From: an uncultured delta proteobacterium | GTDB lineage: Bacteria; Myxococcota_A; Polyangia; Polyangiales; Polyangiaceae | Assembly: GCA_903892415.1 (NCBI GenBank) | Contig: CAITIQ010000367.1 | Location: forward strand, 1 to 37,571 | DNA: 37,571 bases | Direction of reading: 5' to 3' | Made by a program: the position numbers and the translations under genes | The notes under the pieces: model-generated | The model's database searches: none | What the model was told of the DNA's origin: nothing | The model's input: the letters and a program-made list of their open reading frames with translations, nothing else | Part shown: positions 9,401 through 15,922 of the stretch, piece by piece | Position numbering within the stretch: position 1 is the first letter of the stretch | Layout: each line of letters starts with the position of its first letter

Positions 9401-10001
9401 CCGGGGTGCCGGCGCCGTAACGAACCGTTGGTTCTGCCTCGGTGGAACCGTCGAGCCGGTGATCGATGCGGTCTTGCATCAGCCAAGCAAGGCCGAGATC
9501 CAAAACGTACGCTCGGCAATCCCCGCCGTCCGGAGGGATATCCACAAGCACGTTGCTGGGCTTGAGATCGCCGTGAATGACTCCACGCGAGTGGGCGTGT
9601 GAGAGTCCGCTCAAGATCTGATCGACAGCCGACCAAACGATCGGCCAGGGCAAGAGCCCGTCGTGCTGCGCGAGGTAGATCCACTCGTGCAGCGAACGAC
9701 CTGGCGCCGCGTCCATCACCAGGAATGGCGTCCCGTCGGTGAGCGCGCCGAAGTCGCGGGCGCGCACAATCGCCGGATGGCTCAGGCCCGCGAGCGCGCG
9801 TGCCTCTTCCTGAAACCACCATTGGTCCTCGGGCCGCGTGGCCTCGCCCGGCCGACCAAAGAGTTTGAGCGCAACTCGTTCGTCGAGGGCTAGATCGCGG
9901 CAGAGATAGACCATGCCCATCCCGCCACGTCCGAGCTCGCGTCGAACCTGGTAGCGGCCTGCTAAGACCGTCCCAGGGGGAAAGCCGACGTCCTCAGTCA
10001 T
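6438..10001 (-). CDS. Ser/Thr protein kinase-like / AAA-type ATPase / TPR protein (1187 aa), first gene of operon
   Basis: Kinase domain at residues about 15-290: Gly-loop GRGGMGMV, VALK (Lys46), a Glu in the alpha-C helix (65-66). The catalytic loop reads HGDLKPSN (143-150) in place of HRD, and the Mg-binding motif reads DLG (168-170) in place of DFG. Asp145, Lys147, Asn150 and Asp168 are retained, so activity is possible. A Pro/Ser linker follows, then an ATPase with Walker A GEAGVGKS (391-398) and Walker B LLWMDDIH (519-526), then about 600 residues of TPR-like helical repeats. No membrane segments. ATG 10001 is the start; the stop overlaps the next kinase start (ATGA), so the two multidomain kinases are translated as a coupled pair. 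It is divergent from moaD across 144 bases. Confidence 0.88.
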   Translation of the reverse strand: MTEDVGFPPGTVLAGRYQVRRELGRGGMGMVYLCRDLALDERVALKLFGRPGEATRPEDQWWFQEEARALAGLSHPAIVRARDFGALTDGTPFLVMDAAPGRSLHEWIYLAQHDGLLPWPIVWSAVDQILSGLSHAHSRGVIHGDLKPSNVLVDIPPDGGDCRAYVLDLGLAWLMQDRIDHRLDGSTEAEPTVRYGAGTPGWMAPEQIRYATPHIGAATDLYALGCILFALLSNREPYTGTNEELLAQHRNAAVPEPGIPPGAPREVGAFTKRLMAKRPWHRFMMTADARRAWRAFKPSEAASATSTPVPTSGKPQKAMRSSRNLSILPESLQNELPPSPPAAGLLALRPSPFVAREDERQRLLTMTRNVATAFADRGKNKGARALALLTGEAGVGKSRIAEWLCEEVHELGLMIPLRARYRRIPAPLDGVVGAITQHYRLERAERDVVEKVLMNLWGVDLKDDDGTTWVAAAAEWLCPAAPGAKVGPSGKRFALDHPELRWLVMRRTLERIAFDRPILLWMDDIHLAPPGTYENIARLLLESDKLSVLVVATVRTEAVVAEPQNAERLDAMMAAVGGERLEVLPLDSDRTHSLLRETLPLDDAAAAEAAARSKGNPLFALQLLHAWAMGGHLEMRDGLYHVPKASLATRASTTADLWEERLGAVPEEFRRAALAAAALGGDIRRDVLRAEYELLGIDGMRAIAVLRRAQILSGSGTERLRWPHALLQEHLLTQLFSRSDAGQIFRAAADALGHHPLSKTRRIVRHRVVNLIRAGAVDSAAELLHSFIAANWGRSRETSATLRDLALLDGRLEGRNSAVQHLWRGEALRHSGRLEDARREGDAARQVFQELGDKRSEATCLRLLGHIASDQAAPALGRRLVSRGLAIFEELGDDHGAAQCEVTLGEIDFLMGDHARARQVITSASARFMRVGDRLGYAQSLVVQVFIEQAAGGAASTRPTILAARQEFESIGYRLGMAQSDLTMAHTDHREGLWQDAREVALSARQAFRDLANPRGEAGCERILTMIAIDSEQIEVADEHARAAAFLFDKLADPWGQVEVRLLLAQIGLCRGDADSAREHLIACEAVALVESEPKQHRHLTKAWLAYHEGRFHEAGRELDAARAAFKDPIRTGDHTPMLLNRYAEMGWPKPAGTRVETWRASLSSIGAKTSRAAKELGLRGGVTQSR

Positions 10002-10145
10002 GCGTTGCCCGAATATAGAGAACCCGAGACGCTAAGCTAGCCCCGCGTTCGCAAAGTTTGTGTTGGCGCCTGTTAACCAAAAAAACAGCTTAAGTTTCGC
10101 TTCCCTGGTCCACCACCGCGCAGAAAGTTGGTAGCGTGAGGAGCA
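10002..10145. promoter_or_regulatory. Divergent intergenic region between the kinase operon and moaDACE
   Basis: These 144 bases must carry the start signals for both operons. On the minus strand a TATATT (10017-10012) is a possible -10 element about 10 bases before the kinase start, but I see no convincing -35 for it. On the plus strand there is an AT-rich stretch (10077-10100), and a purine-rich GAGGAG (10138-10143) sits just before the moaD ATG, unusually close. I saw no Moco-riboswitch-like fold by eye. Confidence 0.35.
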
Positions 10146-10427
10146 ATGTCGCGTGAGCAGGAAGAAGCCAGTGCAATTCGCCGCCCGGTGAAGCTGCTGG
10201 CGTTCGCCGCCGCCCAGGACCTCGTGGGAGAGGCGCAAGCTGATTTCGCGCTCGATCGCGAGGTTTCGGTCCTAGCGTTCTGGGAATTGCTGGTGACGGC
10301 TTATCCAGCGCTCTTGCCCCACCGCGGTGGGCTTCGTCTGGCGGTCAACGGTACCTACGCCTTCGAGCAAGACTTGATTCGCTGCGGGGATGAGGTGGCT
10401 TTGATCCCGCCGGTGTCTGGCGGCTGA
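10146..10427 (+). CDS. moaD: Molybdopterin synthase sulfur-carrier subunit MoaD
   Basis: 93-residue ubiquitin-fold protein ending in VSGG; the C-terminal Gly-Gly is the site that is adenylated and converted to thiocarboxylate, the sulfur donor for the dithiolene of molybdopterin. Family hallmarks seen: VKLLAFAAAQDLVG near the start, LAVNG in the middle and the GDEVALIPPVSGG end. The first ~14 residues are an extension relative to short MoaD proteins; a GTG at 10188 would give the usual length, but the ATG is kept because of the GAGGAG just upstream. It is the first gene of moaD-moaA-moaC-moaE and lies two bases before moaA. Its partner is the MoaE encoded three genes downstream. Confidence 0.93.
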   Translation: MSREQEEASAIRRPVKLLAFAAAQDLVGEAQADFALDREVSVLAFWELLVTAYPALLPHRGGLRLAVNGTYAFEQDLIRCGDEVALIPPVSGG

Positions 10428-10429
10428 TC

Positions 10430-11485
10430 ATGGCTCCTTCGTTGCAAGCCGACGGTGCTTCGCGCCCATTGCCAAGGCGCTCCCTGCGAGTTTTGGGCGC
10501 CGCGGTTCTTGCTGAGTCCGAGCTGGTCACCCGCCCGGATCCGCGCAGCGTGCGCATCTCGGTAACGGATCGCTGCGACATGGCCTGCACCTATTGCCGC
10601 CCCTCGCGCAAGGACGGCTACGCCTCGTCGCGGCTTTCGCTACAAGAGTGGGAACGCGTCGTTGACGGTTTGATCGAGGCGGGCGTGGAGCGCTTTCGCC
10701 TCACCGGTGGGGAGCCACTTCTATGGGGTGGCGTCGTGGACTTGGTGCGGATCATCGCCTCGCGAGGAGTGAAAGATCTCGCGCTCACCACCAACGCAAG
10801 CCGGCTCGCCAAACTAGCCGTGCCGCTGCGCGAGGCCGGACTGATGCGGCTGAACGTGTCGCTTGATTCGCTGCGTGAAGATCGCTTCCGTGCGTTGACC
10901 CGCGGTGGCGAGCTCGCGGAGGTGCTCGAGGGGCTGTTCGCCGCCAAACGCGCGGGTTTTGCCCCCATCAAGTTGAATACGGTCGTACTCCGCGGCACCA
11001 ACGACGACGAACTGCGAGAGCTCACGTCGTTCGCTTGGCAACACGGTTTCGTCCCGCGCTTCCTCGAGGTGATGAAAATCGCAGAAGGCGCAGCGTTGCT
11101 CGCCTCAGCGCCGGACACGCTGATCGCGGCTCGTGAAATCCGCGAGTTGCTGGGTGACCTGCTAGAGGACGGGCCAGCCTCGCGCGAGCTCAATCGTGGG
11201 CCCGCCAAGTACGTCGCGGCGCGTGCTGGCGATGGTCGGGTGGTTGGCTTCATCTCCGGCACTAGCGATACCTACTGCGGAGATTGTGATCGCTTGCGCG
11301 TGTCCTCGGAAGGCGTCTTGCGCCCGTGTCTGGCGACCGAGGATGGGGTCGCGACTCGCGGCAACAGCGCTCCCGTTGCGGACTTGGTGCGGGAAGCATG
11401 GCAGTCAAAGCCGGATGGTAGGACTTTCAAAGGCTGCACCGAGCCCTCGGCCGCAGCCGTCAGTATGCGGGCTATCGGAGGTTGA
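10430..11485 (+). CDS. moaA: GTP 3',8-cyclase MoaA (radical SAM)
   Basis: Catalyses the first step of molybdenum cofactor synthesis, rearranging GTP to the cyclic intermediate with S-adenosylmethionine. Seen: the N-terminal radical-SAM cluster motif CDMACTYC (Cys49, 53, 56), GGEP (93-96) for SAM binding, a second C-terminal cluster CGDC plus Cys300 (Cys283, 286, 300) that binds GTP, and the conserved terminal Gly-Gly (MRAIGG) needed for catalysis. At 351 residues it is of normal family length, including a roughly 30-residue N-terminal extension rich in Arg/Pro. It starts two bases after the moaD stop. Confidence 0.95.
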   Translation: MAPSLQADGASRPLPRRSLRVLGAAVLAESELVTRPDPRSVRISVTDRCDMACTYCRPSRKDGYASSRLSLQEWERVVDGLIEAGVERFRLTGGEPLLWGGVVDLVRIIASRGVKDLALTTNASRLAKLAVPLREAGLMRLNVSLDSLREDRFRALTRGGELAEVLEGLFAAKRAGFAPIKLNTVVLRGTNDDELRELTSFAWQHGFVPRFLEVMKIAEGAALLASAPDTLIAAREIRELLGDLLEDGPASRELNRGPAKYVAARAGDGRVVGFISGTSDTYCGDCDRLRVSSEGVLRPCLATEDGVATRGNSAPVADLVREAWQSKPDGRTFKGCTEPSAAAVSMRAIGG

Positions 11486-11491
11486 CGATTC

Positions 11492-12838
11492 GTGAAGGAA
11501 GCCGTTTATCCGTTCGAGGACACCGGCGAGAATTTATCGCTGTTGCCGTTGGCGGCTCGTCGAGCCCTTGATGTCGCTGGTTTTCGCCTTTCGCTCGAGG
11601 GCTACCAGTCGCTCAGCTTGGAAGACCGTCTCGAGCTGACGATCGCCGGGACGCGAGACAAGGTTGATGTCAAACTGGTGGAGCAGCTCGTTCGGCTGAG
11701 CCTTTCGCCGGCGACCCGCATCAAACCCGCCGCCGACCCAGACCCCGACACGCCGCCTGAGCAGCTCAGCGCTGAAAGCATCCGCGGGCGCCAACTCGAT
11801 CCGTTCGATTGGCAGCGCCTGCGCGCCGTCGATCGTTATGCGCTCGTGCACATCATGCGCCGTTCGATTGCCCGCGAAGATCCCGAGCGCCTCGAGGTTG
11901 CACTCGCGACCATCCTTGGTGAGTCTCGGCCGCCCAAGCCGAGAAGCGTGGTTCCGCCAGCGAAGCGGCCGCTCCCACTCTCTAGCCGGCCACCAGCCCC
12001 TCCGGCCCCAGCCAACGAGAAACCAGCCGTTTCCGCTCCAGCGGCCAAAAGCGTGGAGCCCTCGGGGCGACCGTTGCGGCGTAGTGCCATCCCCGAGATG
12101 GCCGCGGTGCGCGACGAGAGCGAGCGCCCGATTCCGCTGCGAGAGCGCAAGCGCGTCTCATCGGTGCCGCCTCCTCCGGTTCTGCGAGTTCCGGAACGGC
12201 GTGACCCGTATTCGTCGCAACCTCCGCCCGCAGGGCATCCAGCGGATGGCCCGTATCGTCAGCTCGAGGGAGGCCTCAAGTCGCGGCGCGCCCTACCCAA
12301 CCTGTTGGACTCGGGCGAGTTCGCTGAACCGGCTGCGAGCACGCTCTCGCATTCGTCGGATGCCGTCAGCAACCACCTCAACGAGCGCGGTGAGGTGCAC
12401 ATGGTGGACGTCGGGGCGAAGTCGAAGACGGATCGGCGCGCCTCCGCCAAAGGTTCGGTACAACTTCAGCTCGAAACGGCGCAGCGGCTTTTGCGCAACG
12501 ACGTGCCCAAAGGCGAGGTTTTGGCGACGGCTCGCTTGGCCGGCATCATGGCCGCCAAGCGCACCCCAGAGTTGATCCCGCTCTGTCACAACGTCGCGCT
12601 CACCAGCGTCGACGTCCTGATCGATGTCGAGCGCTCGACTGGGATCGTGACGGTCACCGCCGTGACGGAGGCGACGGATCGCACCGGCGTAGAAATGGAA
12701 GCGCTCACCGCAGTCAGCGTGGCCTGCTTGACCATCTACGACATGCTCAAAGGGATCGATCGCGAGATGGTCATTTCCGACATCAAACTGCTCACCAAGG
12801 GTGGTGGACGAGGCGGCCCATATGTCCGCAAGGAGTGA
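11492..12838 (+). CDS. moaC: MoaC (cyclic pyranopterin monophosphate synthase) fused to an N-terminal nitrate-reductase-associated-like domain
   Basis: 448 residues, about 290 more than ordinary MoaC. Residues about 300-448 are a complete MoaC: MVDVGAKSKT, PKGEVLATARLAGI (Lys340), AAKRTPELIPLCH (His366), GVEMEALTAVSVA and TIYDMLK (Asp417, Lys420), so it should convert the MoaA product to cyclic pyranopterin monophosphate. Residues 1-145 hold two similar helical segments (LPLAARRALDVAGFRLSLEGY, shortened here; then LDPFDWQRLRAVDRYALVHI) matching, from memory, the pattern of the small 'nitrate reductase associated' family (Pfam Nitr_red_assoc). Residues 146-295 are a Pro/Arg-rich linker. The GTG start at 11492 follows GGAGG (11477-11481). 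The start is seven bases past the moaA stop, and the 3' end overlaps moaE. Confidence 0.88.
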   Translation: MKEAVYPFEDTGENLSLLPLAARRALDVAGFRLSLEGYQSLSLEDRLELTIAGTRDKVDVKLVEQLVRLSLSPATRIKPAADPDPDTPPEQLSAESIRGRQLDPFDWQRLRAVDRYALVHIMRRSIAREDPERLEVALATILGESRPPKPRSVVPPAKRPLPLSSRPPAPPAPANEKPAVSAPAAKSVEPSGRPLRRSAIPEMAAVRDESERPIPLRERKRVSSVPPPPVLRVPERRDPYSSQPPPAGHPADGPYRQLEGGLKSRRALPNLLDSGEFAEPAASTLSHSSDAVSNHLNERGEVHMVDVGAKSKTDRRASAKGSVQLQLETAQRLLRNDVPKGEVLATARLAGIMAAKRTPELIPLCHNVALTSVDVLIDVERSTGIVTVTAVTEATDRTGVEMEALTAVSVACLTIYDMLKGIDREMVISDIKLLTKGGGRGGPYVRKE

Positions 12839-13304
12839 CGTCGAGGAGCGCATTCGCGAGTTGCCGCTGTCAGTGGACGAGGCCGTCGCCTTCGTGAGTC
12901 ACCCAGGTGCGGGGGCTGTGGCTACCTTCCTCGGCTTGGTCCGCGATCACAATGATGGGCGACCGGTCTCGCTGCTCGAGTACCACGCGTATCGCAGTAT
13001 GGCGGAGAAGGAGCTGCGGGCGATCGAGGCGGAGCTAGTGCTCGAATTACCCGGCGTCCGCTTGTTCTCCGCGCACCGTATTGGGCCGCTCGCGGTGGGG
13101 GACCTCGCCGTGGTCTGCGCTGCGAGTTCGGTGCATCGCGGTGAGTCTTTTCGCGCGGTTCGTTTGCTGATTGACCGCATCAAGGAGCGCCTGCCGATTT
13201 GGAAGCGAGAGCACGGCCCCGATGGGCCCTATTGGGTCGGCTGGCAGGACGCGCGTTGTGTCGGTGAGCACGGTGATGGGCACGCGGGCCATCACCACGG
13301 CTGA
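12822..13304 (+). CDS. moaE: Molybdopterin synthase catalytic subunit MoaE
   Basis: Transfers sulfur from MoaD thiocarboxylate to cyclic pyranopterin monophosphate to make molybdopterin. Seen: GAVATFLGLVRDHN, LEYHAY, RLFSAHRIGPLAVGD and the active-site segment IKERLPIWKRE with its two conserved lysines, then the WVGWQDAR end. The chosen start is ATG 12822, inside the end of moaC (17-base overlap), giving 160 residues; an in-frame GTG at 12801 would add seven. The C-terminus carries a short His/Gly-rich tail (GEHGDGHAGHHHG) not needed for the fold. The stop lies one base from the stop of convergent moeA. Confidence 0.94.
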   Translation: MSARSDVEERIRELPLSVDEAVAFVSHPGAGAVATFLGLVRDHNDGRPVSLLEYHAYRSMAEKELRAIEAELVLELPGVRLFSAHRIGPLAVGDLAVVCAASSVHRGESFRAVRLLIDRIKERLPIWKREHGPDGPYWVGWQDARCVGEHGDGHAGHHHG

Positions 13305-13305
13305 C

Positions 13306-14508
13306 TCACCAGAGCTTCATCACCGGTAGCTCGTCCCCGTCGCGAACGAGCTCTACCTCGGCGTCGATTCGCACCAAGGCCTCGGCTTGCGCAAACGAGG
13401 TCACGGCGCCCGAGGCCTGGTTTGGCAACAACGTTGCATGCAAGCCTTTGTCCGTGCTCGTAAGCCGGGCTCGCGCAAACTCGGTTCTGCCCGCCTTCCG
13501 CCGCAGCGAGCCGCCGCTCACCATCACCGCGGTCTTCACAAAGCTCGGCGCGTTGTTGGTGTCCCCGAGCATTCTGCGGATCAGCGGTAAGCCGAAGAGC
13601 AGGAAGGTCAGGCTCGAGCTCGCCGGATTTCCCGGCAGACCGAGCACGCGCGTCTTTCCGCGCCGTCCAAATGTGATCGGTTTGCCCGGTTTCATCGCCA
13701 CTTTGTAGAAGCTGATTTCGACTCCGGCTCGCTCCAACGCGGGCCTGACCAGATCGCGATCCCCAACGCTGACTCCGCCGATGGTGATGAGCAGGTCGGT
13801 GCCTTCGAGCGCGCTGGCGATGGCTTCGCCGAGCGCCCCTTCGCTGTCGCGGGCGAAGCGCTGGAGCCGTGCGCTCGCGCCTGCTCGCTCCGCGGCGGCT
13901 TTGACGAAGAACCCGTTCGACTCGACCACTGAACCGACCTCGCCCGGTTCCCCTGGTGAGCGCAGCTCGTCTCCGGTGCCAAGCACGCTCACGAGCGGTC
14001 TGCGCGATACCACGAGCGTCGCGCGGTCGAGGCACGCGGCTAGCGCAACTCGACCCGGGTGCAGCTCCTCCCCCGCACGCAACGCGAGCGCTCCTGCCGC
14101 CATGTCTTCGCCCGTCTTGCGAATGTTGGCGCCGAGCGTAGGTGCCACGCCAAACTCGATCCTGTTCGGCTCCGCGCGAACCTCCTCCTGCATGATGACG
14201 GTGTCCGCGCCGGCTGGCACGATGGCCCCCGTGTAGATCCGGCAGGCGCTGTTCGGCGCAAGCGCGTCGAGCGGCTCGCCAGCGCTGCTCGTGCCGACGA
14301 GTGACAACTGATGCGGCGTGGGACCAAGATCCGCGTGGCGAAAGGCGTAGCCGTCCATCGCCGAGTAGTCGAAGCCGGGGAGGGGGGCGGGCGCGTGAAT
14401 GTCCTCCCGCAAGATCCGGCCGGCTGCTTCGAATACGCTCACGCGTTCCGCGGCGACTGGGTCCGTCGCCTCCACCACCGTTCGTAGCGCCTCATCGAAG
14501 CTGAGCAT
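13306..14508 (-). CDS. moeA: Molybdopterin molybdenumtransferase MoeA
   Basis: Inserts molybdate into adenylylated molybdopterin to form Moco. 400 residues from ATG 14508, whose A is shared with the TGA of mogA (TGATG), so the two are translationally coupled; the upstream in-frame extension overlaps mogA and is rejected. Seen: PLPGFDYSAMDGYA (residues 42-55), IMQEEV, a MogA-like central fold with LGTGDEL and ITIGGVSVGDRD, KPGKPITFG and GLPGNPASS. It is the last gene of the minus-strand patatin-mogA-moeA operon and converges on moaE with a one-base gap. Confidence 0.95.
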   Translation of the reverse strand: MLSFDEALRTVVEATDPVAAERVSVFEAAGRILREDIHAPAPLPGFDYSAMDGYAFRHADLGPTPHQLSLVGTSSAGEPLDALAPNSACRIYTGAIVPAGADTVIMQEEVRAEPNRIEFGVAPTLGANIRKTGEDMAAGALALRAGEELHPGRVALAACLDRATLVVSRRPLVSVLGTGDELRSPGEPGEVGSVVESNGFFVKAAAERAGASARLQRFARDSEGALGEAIASALEGTDLLITIGGVSVGDRDLVRPALERAGVEISFYKVAMKPGKPITFGRRGKTRVLGLPGNPASSSLTFLLFGLPLIRRMLGDTNNAPSFVKTAVMVSGGSLRRKAGRTEFARARLTSTDKGLHATLLPNQASGAVTSFAQAEALVRIDAEVELVRDGDELPVMKLW

Positions 14509-14981
14509 CAGTGCCCTCCACCCTGAGCGATCTTCACCGCGTGCTCGAGCACTGGCGCGATCAGCTTGCGCACCGCGAGTGGTATGGCCTTCGGACTGCC
14601 CGGCAGAGCAAAGACGCAGGTTGTACCGATGAGTCCCGCGGTCGCGTTCGATAACATCGCCCGTACGCCGACATCGGCTTCGGAGAGCCTGCGGAACGCC
14701 TCGCCGAAGCCATCCATTCGCTTGTCGAAGAGCGGCTCCAGCGCCGCGATCGTTACGTCGCGCGGACCGAGCCCGGTCCCACCCGTCGTGACGATCGCAT
14801 CGCACGTTAGCGCTGCGGCCCGAACCGACTCACGAATCACGAGCAGCTCTTCGCCGACGATGCTGTGACGTTCCGGCGCAAGATCAGCGCTCGTCAGCTC
14901 ATCGCACAGCGTCTTCCCGCCGATATCGGTCTCTTGCGTACGAGTGTCACTGAAGGTGAAGGTGACGACACGAAGCTTCAT
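14508..14981 (-). CDS. mogA: Molybdopterin adenylyltransferase MogA/MoaB family
   Basis: Adenylylates molybdopterin before metal insertion by MoeA. 157 residues from ATG 14981, which overlaps the stop of the upstream patatin gene (ATGA). Seen: an N-terminal Rossmann-like strand KLRVVTFTFSDTR, the nucleotide-loop TTGGTGLGPRDVT (65-77) and FALPGSPKA near the end, all typical of the MogA/MoaB group. Whether it is strictly MogA-like (adenylyltransferase) or MoaB-like cannot be settled by eye, but coupling to moeA favours the adenylyltransferase role. Downstream moeA overlaps by one base. Confidence 0.92.
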   Translation of the reverse strand: MKLRVVTFTFSDTRTQETDIGGKTLCDELTSADLAPERHSIVGEELLVIRESVRAAALTCDAIVTTGGTGLGPRDVTIAALEPLFDKRMDGFGEAFRRLSEADVGVRAMLSNATAGLIGTTCVFALPGSPKAIPLAVRKLIAPVLEHAVKIAQGGGH

Positions 14982-15877
14982 GATGGTCCCGCGCACAAGA
15001 TCGTCTCAATCGTCGGCATCGTCAGCGCTTCTTCGATCCTTCCTCGATCAAAATCGAAGTGTCGCAGCCGAATGGTCCCTTGCGGGCTGAGGATGCGAAG
15101 TCGCACGTCGCCCGGCGCCTTCGGGATTCGCTCGCGCTCGAACAAGGTCGGGGATACACAACCACCCTCGAACGGCGTGACGATCGTGATGTCGCGCGCC
15201 CCCCGAGCGATCAACTCGCCGAGCAGCGTATTGTCGGTGGCTCCACCGTCGATATGAACCTCCCCGTCGAGCACCGGAAGCTTGCCGTAAAGGCCGGGAA
15301 TCGAACAGCTGGCCACGATCACGTCGTGCATGTTTTGTCGCTCGCGGTTCGAGTGAATAACTCGCGCAGCCGATGACAACCCGAGTTCGTGAACTGGACT
15401 TGGCAGCGAATAATAAGGTTGTGCAGGAGCCGGTTCGCCTGCTCCTGCCACCTTGCGTTGTCCAAACCGAACGCGCGCCGACTCCAGCGCAGAGCGAAGG
15501 AAATGTGAGGCTCGCGTGGTCGAAACGAGCAGCTCCGAATCGCTCTGGGCGATGCGCTCTTCGGGAACGAAGCGCGTGAGCGCGGTGCGCACGATGCTGC
15601 CCATTCCGAAGGGGCTACCGTCGGTACGCAAATAGCGATGCGACACGATCGGGGTCTTGGCCAACGAGCGAAACATGTCGGGGCCGTCAGCGGCCAGCCC
15701 AGCTACCAACACCGCGCCCGAGATCGAGCCGCTGGAGGCACCTGCCACCAGGTCGAAGCGCTCGCCAGCCGCCCACAACGCCGAAACAACGCCGATCTGA
15801 AAGGCGCCACGACAACCGGAGCCCGGGAGACAAAGGGCTCGCGGTTCACCGTTCGTTCCCCTTCCTTTGGATGACAT
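14978..15877 (-). CDS. Patatin-like phospholipase family protein (second, 299 aa)
   Basis: Second patatin in the window, only distantly similar to the one at 740-1960. Seen: oxyanion loop GSGCRG (19-24), nucleophile elbow GASSG (46-50, Ser48), catalytic Asp in HIDGG (Asp210). So the dyad is complete. No signal peptide. ATG 15877 is the start. It is the first gene of a coupled operon with mogA and moeA, with a four-base overlap to mogA. No known link between patatin lipases and molybdenum cofactor synthesis explains this, so it may simply be co-expressed. It is divergent from lgt across 45 bases. Confidence 0.88.
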   Translation of the reverse strand: MSSKGRGTNGEPRALCLPGSGCRGAFQIGVVSALWAAGERFDLVAGASSGSISGAVLVAGLAADGPDMFRSLAKTPIVSHRYLRTDGSPFGMGSIVRTALTRFVPEERIAQSDSELLVSTTRASHFLRSALESARVRFGQRKVAGAGEPAPAQPYYSLPSPVHELGLSSAARVIHSNRERQNMHDVIVASCSIPGLYGKLPVLDGEVHIDGGATDNTLLGELIARGARDITIVTPFEGGCVSPTLFERERIPKAPGDVRLRILSPQGTIRLRHFDFDRGRIEEALTMPTIETILCAGPS

Positions 15878-15922
15878 CGATTCCTGCTTTGCGTTCTACA
15901 GGGCGGACAGTAGAGTCGCCGC

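Noticed and set aside
10002..10145. Molybdenum cofactor riboswitch before moaD
   Set aside because: The region is short and I could not draw the known Moco RNA stems; a covariance-model search would settle it.
14509..14805. 99-residue N-terminal extension of moeA
   Set aside because: It overlaps mogA in another frame; the TGATG junction at 14508 and the MLSFDEAL start match MoeA.
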